Positions 57,159-64,000 of a stretch of DNA of 64,000 nucleotides are shown in pieces. Location of the stretch: assembly GCA_028283655.1 (NCBI GenBank), contig JAPWKE010000002.1, positions 164,501-228,500 on the forward strand. Reading direction: 5' to 3'. The notes beneath the pieces were generated by a model, which saw only the letters and a program-made list of their open reading frames with translations, was not told the origin of the DNA and searched no databases. This DNA comes from Acidobacteriaceae bacterium (GTDB lineage Bacteria; Acidobacteriota; Terriglobia; Terriglobales; Acidobacteriaceae). Position numbers and translations under genes: made by a program. Each line of letters starts with the position of its first letter. Positions within the stretch are counted from its first letter, which is position 1.

Positions 57159-58406
57159 TTATTCGTAGCGCAGGGCTTCGATGGGGTCGAGGCTGGCGGC
57201 TTTCCAGGCGGGGTAGATGCCGAAGATTAGCCCGATTGCGCAGGAAGCGACGAAGGCGAAAGCCATCCAAAGCACCGAGATCTGGCTGGAGAGAAGCAGC
57301 TTCAGGATGAGCGCGATGATGCCGCCGAGCGAGATGCCGATGAGGCCGCCGATGGCGCAGAGTACGACCGCTTCCAACGTGAACTGAAGCATGATCGTGC
57401 GGCGCGTGGCGCCGATGGCTTTGCGGACGCCGATCTCTCGCGTGCGTTCCGTCACTGAGACGAGCATCACGTTCATGACGCCGACGCCGCCAACCATGAG
57501 ACCTACGGCGCTGAGGCCGAACATCAGAAGGAAGAGCGAGCTGGTGATCTGCGTCCAGAGGCGCGTGATGGAGTCTGAGCCGAAGATGGCGAAGTTGTCG
57601 TCGGCTTCGTTGCGAACTTTGCGGCGACGGCGGAGGAGATCCCGCATCTCGTCTTCGACGAGAGGCTTGTACTTCTGGTCGTCGAACTTGGCGGAGAGCC
57701 AGTAGTCGAGCACCTCGGGGTGCAGCTTGTGGAAGGTTGTGATGGGGAAGTAGGCGAAGCTGTCCTCCGGGTTTTTGCCGCCGCCGAAGGCGCTCTTCTG
57801 CTTGTCGAGCACACCAACGACGGTGAAGAGGCGACCGGCGATGGTGACTTCCTTGTTGAGCGGATTTTCACCGCCGAAGAGGTCTTCGGCGGTGTCGTGG
57901 CCGAGAACGGTGACGTCGGCGGCGCGGTCCTGCTCACCCTGGGTGAAGTAGCGGCCTGACTGGATGCTCCAGTCGTAGACCTGCTGGGAGCTGACGGTGT
58001 CGCCTTCGAGGGAGACGTTTTCTACCTTGTGCCCGTTGTACTTGGCGGTGGTGGAGCCGGTGTTGAAGGTGAAGTCCTGATAGCGCAGCGAGGCCGAGGC
58101 CGCGGTGACGTGGGGAAGCTCGGCGATGGCGAGCATGTCGTCGTAGGTGAGCTGCTTGCGGGCGAGCATCTCGGCGGTGGGGCGAACGCCGATGACGGGG
58201 AAGCGGAACGCCCAGAGGACGTTGGTTCCCATGGCTTCGACGAGGCCGGAGACGCTGCTGTTAAGGCCGTTGATGACGGAGGAGATGGCAATGACCGTCA
58301 TGACGCCGATAACGATGCCGAGGATGGTCAGGCTGGAGCGCATCTTGTTCGCGCGCAGGGTGTCGAGGGCCATGCGGACGGCTTCGCGTTGGTCAGTGGC
58401 GGTCAT
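57159..58406 (-). CDS. MacB-like ABC transporter permease
   Basis: 415 residues. An N-terminal helix (SSLTILGIVIGVMTVIAISS) is followed by a large periplasmic MacB_PCD domain (residues 45-270) and a C-terminal FtsX domain with three helices (SSLFLLMFGLSAVGLMVGGV onward), then RTREIGVRKAIGATRR and the terminal PAWKAASLDPIEALRYE. It is a mechanotransmission-type permease of macrolide or lipid export; no ATPase is encoded nearby. A paralogue lies upstream on the same strand, separated by a four-helix-bundle gene. Confidence 0.93.
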   Translation of the reverse strand: MTATDQREAVRMALDTLRANKMRSSLTILGIVIGVMTVIAISSVINGLNSSVSGLVEAMGTNVLWAFRFPVIGVRPTAEMLARKQLTYDDMLAIAELPHVTAASASLRYQDFTFNTGSTTAKYNGHKVENVSLEGDTVSSQQVYDWSIQSGRYFTQGEQDRAADVTVLGHDTAEDLFGGENPLNKEVTIAGRLFTVVGVLDKQKSAFGGGKNPEDSFAYFPITTFHKLHPEVLDYWLSAKFDDQKYKPLVEDEMRDLLRRRRKVRNEADDNFAIFGSDSITRLWTQITSSLFLLMFGLSAVGLMVGGVGVMNVMLVSVTERTREIGVRKAIGATRRTIMLQFTLEAVVLCAIGGLIGISLGGIIALILKLLLSSQISVLWMAFAFVASCAIGLIFGIYPAWKAASLDPIEALRYE

Positions 58407-58460
58407 AGGGGCACGGGTCCGGTGGGTGAGGAGGCTAGCGAGACATGAGACAGGAAGACA

Positions 58461-58850
58461 TTAGACATTAGATTTTTGAGCGCGGCGCATGGTGGTGATG
58501 GACGCATTGAGGATTCGGATGATCTCTTCAGCGAGATCGTACGCTTCGTTCAGGTCGGTGGGGTGGCCTTCACCGATGGTCTCAGCGACCTCGAGTTGTG
58601 TCTGGACTTCCATGGCGGAGCCTCGGGCCATGCCGAAGAAGTGAATCATCTCGCCGCGGGTGAGGCGGCCTTTACCTTCTGCAATGTTGCTTGGGATGGA
58701 GACGGAGGCGCGGCGCAACTGATTGGTCAGACCGAAGCGCTCGTCGGAAGAAAACTGCTTTGTCAGCTGGTAGATGACGGCGCACAACTTCATACCCTTC
58801 TGCCAAGCGGCAGATTCGCGGTGTGCGCCTGTCCTTTGTCGACTCAGCAA
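58461..58850 (-). CDS. Four-helix-bundle protein (23S rRNA intervening-sequence protein family)
   Basis: 129 residues. The family pattern includes AAWQKGMKLCAVIYQLTKQF, ERFGLTNQLRRASVSIPSNI, AEGKGRLTRGEMIHFFGMAR and a GSAMEVQTQLEVA helix. The function is unknown; relatives often insert in 23S rRNA genes or float near unrelated genes. TTG 58850 is supported by AGAGGTGA 4 nt upstream; ATG 58793 would remove the first 19 residues. It is placed between two MacB permease genes on the same strand. Confidence 0.87.
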   Translation of the reverse strand: MLSRQRTGAHRESAAWQKGMKLCAVIYQLTKQFSSDERFGLTNQLRRASVSIPSNIAEGKGRLTRGEMIHFFGMARGSAMEVQTQLEVAETIGEGHPTDLNEAYDLAEEIIRILNASITTMRRAQKSNV

Positions 58851-58922
58851 AAGATCACCTCTACGGTCTAATGTCTTCGTGTTTCATGTCTTGCTGGCGC
58901 TAAAACGAACCTTGTTGAAGCC

Positions 58923-60149
<1,227 letters not shown>

Positions 60150-60293
60150 GGCTGAGGTAGGTCTAAGTCTACGCTGGAAGAAACGAAGACTTGCATGGAG
60201 ATACGCAGGAATTGAGTTGCAGGTTCCCTGGAGTCTTATAGATCCGAAGGAACCTGCAGATGGGTGACCGGCTTTGCCTCGAAATGCATAACG

Positions 60294-60338
60294 AAGAGCC
60301 AGCGCAAGGAAGCTTTGGGGCTGCCTGCGCTGGCTCTT
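60294..60338 (-). terminator. Terminator of the NHL lipoprotein gene
   Basis: 13-bp stem AAGAGCCAGCGCA/TGCGCTGGCTCTT with a 19-nt loop, 28 bp beyond the stop on the minus strand. Confidence 0.7.
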
Positions 60339-60365
60339 CTTATGTGTTTGCTGCTGTCGGAGTCG

Positions 60366-62282
60366 TTACGGTTTGGTGCCTGCGGCGTAGCCCGAGGAGG
60401 CCGCGAGGGAGAGCGGTGTGACGACCGGGGTGGAGGCCCCGATCAGTTCGACGACGCTATTATTGCCGCTGTTGGTGATCCAGAGGTTGCCGGAGTTGTC
60501 TGCCGCGATGGCCGAAGGCGTGGAGTAGGCGGTGCCGTCGGAGACGTAGCCTGTGGTCGGAGAGACCGCCACGCCTGCGTTCGTGAACTGGCTGACGCTG
60601 TTGCCGGTGGAGTTTGCTGTCCAGGCCACGCCGGCACCGTCGATGGCGAGGCCGCGGACGTCGCTCAGGCCGCCGCCGCTGTAGGCGCTGGTGGTGATGT
60701 AGCCGTCCGCGTCGGTGAGGGCGGTGAGCGTGTTGTTGGAGTTTGCAATCCAGATGTTGTTGGCGCTGTCGAAGGCCACGGCCCAGCCGTCCTGTGCGCC
60801 TGCGCGAGTGTAGGAGAGGTTGGCGGCGCGCGGCGTGTTCTGCACGACGGTGATACCGATGCCGCTGCCTGCGACGCTGTTGGCGATGTAGACGTCGTTG
60901 CTCCGGCCGGTGCTCGCGTAGTTGTCGAAGGCCAGGGCTACGGGAGAAGAGAGCAGCGTGGAGGTTTGTGCGCCGCTGCTGCTGGCGGTCAGTGTGCCGG
61001 TGCTTGAGATCTTGTAGACCGCGTTGGCGCTGCTGGAGGCCCAGATGTAGCCGCTGCCGTCGATGGCGATGCTTGTGAAGGAGCCGGTGCCGAGGGTGTA
61101 CTGGGTGGGCGTACCCGACGAGAACTTCGTGACGCTGTTCGTGCCACTGTTAGAGACCCAGGGGTTACCGCTTGCGTCGATGGCGATGCCGGAGGGGCTG
61201 CTGAGCGAGCCGGTGAAGGTGGTGGGAACGCCCAGCGGCGAAAGCTCGGTGATGGAGTTGCTGCCCTTGTTCGCGATCCAGGCGTCGCCGCTTGCGTCGA
61301 TGGCAACTGCAGAGGGTGCGCTGATATTGCTGTCGGTGTAGCGGATGGCTACGGTGAAGTCGTTGGGCTGCGAGGAGAGGCTGGGCGCATACGGCGGCGT
61401 GGATGTGATGTTGTCGTAGACCGTGGAGACGGCTACGCCGGGGTTATGCGCGATGTAGATAGCCTCAGTCGCGGTGTCCGTAGCTGTTGTGCCGGAGGTG
61501 CCTGCGCTCTTGACTGCGCCAAAGAGCGCGGTGCCGCACGGGTAGGAGTCTGCGCCGGTGGAGTTGACGCAGGCCGCAAGCGTGTTTGCCAGGGAGTTGA
61601 TCAGAGTCTGGGGGACGACGCCGTTCCCGTTGGGGGTAACGCTGCGCGCACCATTACCATTGCCGCCGCTGATGTCATAGAGCAGGCTGGAAGCTGCAAA
61701 GGCGCGGGCGAGGGCGGCGGTGGCTGGCGCGGAGGTGGCTGGCGCTCCGATGTGGGTGGAGTCGACGGCGAAGCCTGCAACGGCGTAAGCCATCGCTACG
61801 GTGGAGACCTCGCTCATGTAGACCTTTGGCGTTACCGAAGCCATGGTGCCACTGCTGGGGCAGGTGCCAAGCGCAGCCATCAGGCCGGCGTTGTCGTTGG
61901 TCTGATCGGTGGTGGGCTCGCCGCCGAGAGAGTAAATGTAGACCTGTGTCCCTGCCGTGCAGGTGTAGTCGCCGGTCACGCTGAACGCGCCGCTCTGGTT
62001 GGTGAGAACGTAGTAGTTGCCGTTGCTGTCGGCAGGGTTGCCGGTCGCACTGGTCATCAGCGACGTGGAGGCTCCACCGTAGGCCGTCGTGCTTGCTGCG
62101 TAGATGTAGATCTTCGCGTTCTGGATCGGCTGACGGCCGCCGAATACGGAGCCCTGAATGGTTCCGAGGGCCGTTTGGGTTGTGGCGGCGGGGATGGAAG
62201 AGTTCCCGAACGCGCAACCAGCTAAGAGCGCAGAGGCAGAATAAGAGAGAACGAGCAAAGACAACGACTGGAGTCGTTTCAT
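60366..62282 (-). CDS. NHL-repeat/Vgb-like lipoprotein
   Basis: 638 residues. A lipoprotein signal (SLSLLVLSYSASALLAGC) precedes an N-terminal region of about 300 residues that begins with a carboxypeptidase-regulatory-like part (GSVFGGRQPIQNAKIYIYAA). Several NHL/SMP-30-like propeller repeats follow: IDASGDAWIANKGSNSITEL, IDASGNPWVSNSGTNSVTKF, IDGSGYIWASSSANAVYKI and FDSANNIWIANSNNTLTAL. It is probably an outer-membrane or periplasmic six-bladed propeller with unknown ligand. ATG 62282 is the signal-peptide start. A paralogue of its N-terminal half lies divergently beyond rnpB. Confidence 0.87.
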   Translation of the reverse strand: MKRLQSLSLLVLSYSASALLAGCAFGNSSIPAATTQTALGTIQGSVFGGRQPIQNAKIYIYAASTTAYGGASTSLMTSATGNPADSNGNYYVLTNQSGAFSVTGDYTCTAGTQVYIYSLGGEPTTDQTNDNAGLMAALGTCPSSGTMASVTPKVYMSEVSTVAMAYAVAGFAVDSTHIGAPATSAPATAALARAFAASSLLYDISGGNGNGARSVTPNGNGVVPQTLINSLANTLAACVNSTGADSYPCGTALFGAVKSAGTSGTTATDTATEAIYIAHNPGVAVSTVYDNITSTPPYAPSLSSQPNDFTVAIRYTDSNISAPSAVAIDASGDAWIANKGSNSITELSPLGVPTTFTGSLSSPSGIAIDASGNPWVSNSGTNSVTKFSSGTPTQYTLGTGSFTSIAIDGSGYIWASSSANAVYKISSTGTLTASSSGAQTSTLLSSPVALAFDNYASTGRSNDVYIANSVAGSGIGITVVQNTPRAANLSYTRAGAQDGWAVAFDSANNIWIANSNNTLTALTDADGYITTSAYSGGGLSDVRGLAIDGAGVAWTANSTGNSVSQFTNAGVAVSPTTGYVSDGTAYSTPSAIAADNSGNLWITNSGNNSVVELIGASTPVVTPLSLAASSGYAAGTKP

Positions 62283-62670
62283 GTGTAGGCGCACCTTGGG
62301 AGAAAATGCGCGACCCTTCCGCTAAAAAGGCGGTGCCAGATAGCTTCGAAGGTGAAGACGACGTTCATGCGTCGTCTTTCTGCTTCGGGAGCGTGACGGA
62401 GGAGGCGCGGTAATTCTTTGTGACTTTAGGAAGCGTGGGGGGCCCGAAGTATGAACTTTCGCCAATGCCTGGAGGTGGCAGGCCGCGACAGGAATATTGC
62501 ATGCTGTCGTTCTTGAATATTTGACATAACTATATCGCAAAAAGAATGTTTTTCTGTAGTTACTACTTTTCTTACTTGATCGGAGTGATGCTCCTCTTTT
62601 GGCTATGTAGTTCTTTCTTCGATCAGTGCTCCGAAGTGCCTGAGGCGGAGGAACCGGCTATGATGGAGAG
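62283..62670. other. Leader of the NHL lipoprotein gene and upstream of rnpB
   Basis: 388 bp with no gene. On the minus strand it holds a hairpin AAGACGACG/CGTCGTCTT (62355-62378), CCGC/GCGG (62320-62334) and GCGCA/TGCGC (62290-62312), the last close to the lipoprotein start codon. On the plus strand it ends with the rnpB promoter. I recognise no riboswitch class. Confidence 0.4.
62659..62664 (+). promoter_or_regulatory. -10 box of rnpB
   Basis: TATGAT whose end is 6 nt before base 62671, where the RNase P RNA begins by P1 pairing; this agrees with normal -10 to +1 spacing. Confidence 0.65.
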
Positions 62671-63103
62671 GTGCAGGCGGCCGGATGATCGCTGCTCCTC
62701 GCGCTTCGGTGTCGAGGAGGGGAGGAAAGTCCGAACTCCGCAGGGCAGTGTGCCGGATAACGTCCGGGACGCGAGCGTGAAGGCTCGTGGACGGCAAGTG
62801 CAACAGAAAGCAAACCGCCATCTTGTGCAAACAAGAGGGTAAGGGTGAAAGGGTGGGGTAAGAGCCCACCGCGTCGGCAGTAATGCAGGCGGCACGGTAA
62901 ACCCCACACGGAGCAAGACCAAATAGGCAGGGAGATCGAGGCCACTCTTCAAGGCGCGATCACGTGGCGGCCCGTCACGTCCAGGCGAAGAGACGTCGCA
63001 AGACGAGCCGGAACCTGCGGGTAGGTTGCTTGAGCCAGTCAGTAATGGCTGGCCTAGAGGAATGATCGTCTAAAACAAAATTCGGCTTACGGGCCGCCTG
63101 CAC
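62671..63103 (+). ncRNA. rnpB: RNase P RNA (bacterial type A)
   Basis: About 433 nt. The ends pair as P1: GTGCAGGCGGCC (62671-62682) with GGCCGCCTGCAC (63092-63103). Conserved core blocks are all present: GAGGAAAGTCCGAACTCC, ACAGAAAGCAAACCGCC, GGTAAGGGTGAAAGGGTG, GGTAAACCCCACACGGAGCA, AGAGGAATGATCGTC and ACAAAATTCGGCTTACGGGCC (read as two parts). It is the ribozyme that matures tRNA 5' ends. Its -10 fits. The reading frames on either strand here are spurious. Confidence 0.97.
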
Positions 63104-63243
63104 AGTTACTAAAATGGACTTAGGTAACTTTTACCGTGTTACTCGATTTCCAGATGGTTTCAACGGGTGGGTGCGTTGGTGCCGCGGCTGGAATATAACG
63201 AAAATAGTATGTTTTTGTTGGCTGGAAAGATGAAGCCGTCGCG

Positions 63244-63249
63244 TAGAAT
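63244..63249 (+). promoter_or_regulatory. -10-like box of the downstream lipoprotein gene
   Basis: TAGAAT 10 nt before ATG 63260. Confidence 0.4.
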
Positions 63250-63259
63250 CGCGGTAATT

Positions 63260-64000
63260 ATGTTCCTTTCCATGCTGCAAATTTCCAGGCGAACGCTTGT
63301 TCCGTTGCTTGCCCTCGGTCTGTCCGTCTTTGTGGTTACGGGCTGCGGTATCGGTCCCGTGACAACGTCTGTGCCTGAGCAGTCGCTGAGTCTGCAGGGG
63401 CATGTGCATGGTGGAAACCAGCCTGTGTCGGGCTCTACGATTCAACTGTTTGAGGCGGGATCGACGGGAAATGCGTCGCAGGCTACGAACATTCTGACCT
63501 CGCCGGTGAGCACGGATGCGTATGGGGCCTTTCAGCTTACGGGGAAGTACAGCTGCGCGAGCAGCACCGACCAGATGTATCTGACGGCGACGCAGGGGAA
63601 CCCGGGGCTGGGCTCTGGCGGCAACAATCCGGCGCTGGTGATGATGGCGGTGCTGGGTGACTGCGGCGCGTTGAATGCGAACACCTTCATCAATGTGAAC
63701 GAAGTGACTACGGTAGCAGCAGCGTATGCTCTGGCACCGTTTGCGGGCGACTATGACCATATTGGCGCTTCGTCCACGAACCTGACCGGACTGCGGAACG
63801 CGATGCTGAATGTACAGCTGCTGGCGTCCACTGCGACGGGGCTTGTGCCGACGACGTTGCTTTCTACGCAGGTGATTGAGAGCGGCAAGCTTTATGCGCT
63901 GGCAGATGCGCTGGTGACATGTGTGAACTCGGATGGTGGAGCTGGCTGCACGCAGTTGTTTACGGCAGCAACGCCGTCGGGTGCGGCGACGCCGACGACG
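63260..64000 (+). CDS. Lipoprotein, 3'-truncated by window edge
   Basis: 247 codons run open to the window end. The signal (TLVPLLALGLSVFVVTGC) has a lipobox (VTGC). A carboxypeptidase-regulatory-like start GHVHGGNQPVSGSTIQLFEA follows, then YGAFQLTGKYSCAS, MMAVLGDCGALNANTFINVN and EVTTVAAAYALAPFAGDYDH. These blocks match the N-terminal half of the NHL lipoprotein at 60366-62282 (e.g. EVSTVAMAYAVAGFAVDSTH). It is therefore a paralogue, and an NHL propeller probably follows outside the window. It is divergent, with rnpB between the two. Confidence 0.88.
   Translation, partial: MFLSMLQISRRTLVPLLALGLSVFVVTGCGIGPVTTSVPEQSLSLQGHVHGGNQPVSGSTIQLFEAGSTGNASQATNILTSPVSTDAYGAFQLTGKYSCASSTDQMYLTATQGNPGLGSGGNNPALVMMAVLGDCGALNANTFINVNEVTTVAAAYALAPFAGDYDHIGASSTNLTGLRNAMLNVQLLASTATGLVPTTLLSTQVIESGKLYALADALVTCVNSDGGAGCTQLFTAATPSGAATPTT

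Noticed and set aside
62546-62952. Several short frames over rnpB
   Set aside because: They lie within the conserved RNase P RNA and its promoter.
63131-63760. 209-codon minus-strand frame at the window end
   Set aside because: The plus strand has a better-supported lipoprotein gene with signal peptide, lipobox and a paralogue.

Overview
The window is a GC-rich bacterial chromosome segment, dense in genes on both strands. Several traits point to Acidobacteriota, probably Acidobacteriaceae (Terriglobus, Granulicella or Edaphobacter-like). They are many intergenic copies of a composite palindromic repeat (a GTAGAGGTGGGC arm and a GGGGCTTTAGCCCC arm), a carboxypeptidase-regulatory TonB-type receptor, an HpnI-like glycosyltransferase, NHL-type lipoproteins and MacB-like permeases. 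The assignment rests on gene content and style, not on a database search.

Layout. 1-2.7 kb: end of an A2-type cytochrome c oxidase operon (ctaD-ctaE-ctaF). 2.8-16.2 kb: housekeeping genes (trmJ, dnaG, a DPP-IV peptidase, a glutamyl-Q tRNA(Asp) synthetase, a Y-family polymerase), a LysW-like polyacidic zinc-ribbon protein and a frameshifted rhomboid-like gene. 16.3-21.8 kb: aldo/keto reductase, MFS exporter, an oxidative-stress group perR-ahpC-ahpD with a PerR-type palindrome, and a FUSC-type membrane protein. 22-32.7 kb: hisS, an ECF sigma factor with its co-translated partner, gamma carbonic anhydrase, rpsU, a vapBC toxin-antitoxin pair, pyrR and small membrane or zinc-ribbon proteins, separated by composite repeats. 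33-38.2 kb: tkt, rpiA (pentose phosphate pathway) and htpG. 38.3-42 kb: an iron-uptake-like unit, with a 29-bp palindrome over the -10 box, a frameshifted siderophore receptor and an intact PepSY protein. 42-49.2 kb: RluA-like protein, HNH nuclease, Ldh-type oxidoreductase, phosphoesterase, cupin, purine permease and OsmC. 49.2-60.2 kb: CDF metal exporter, MBL hydrolase, Rieske oxygenase, GT39 and HpnI-like glycosyltransferases, and two MacB-like permeases flanking a four-helix-bundle gene. 60.3-64 kb: rnpB (RNase P RNA) between two divergent, partly paralogous lipoprotein genes; the second runs off the window.

Four window-wide patterns stand out. (1) Strand composition changes near 46 kb, from C-rich to G-rich on the given strand regardless of gene direction, and the orientation of the intergenic repeats flips at the same place. 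(2) Many genes have a -10-like hexamer (TACACT and relatives) only 6-10 nt before the start codon, implying leaderless or near-leaderless mRNAs. (3) Repeat copies abut gene 3' ends and in two genes supply the stop codon and last residues. (4) Two genes carry single-base frameshifts (rhomboid-like, siderophore receptor), which may be real or assembly errors.
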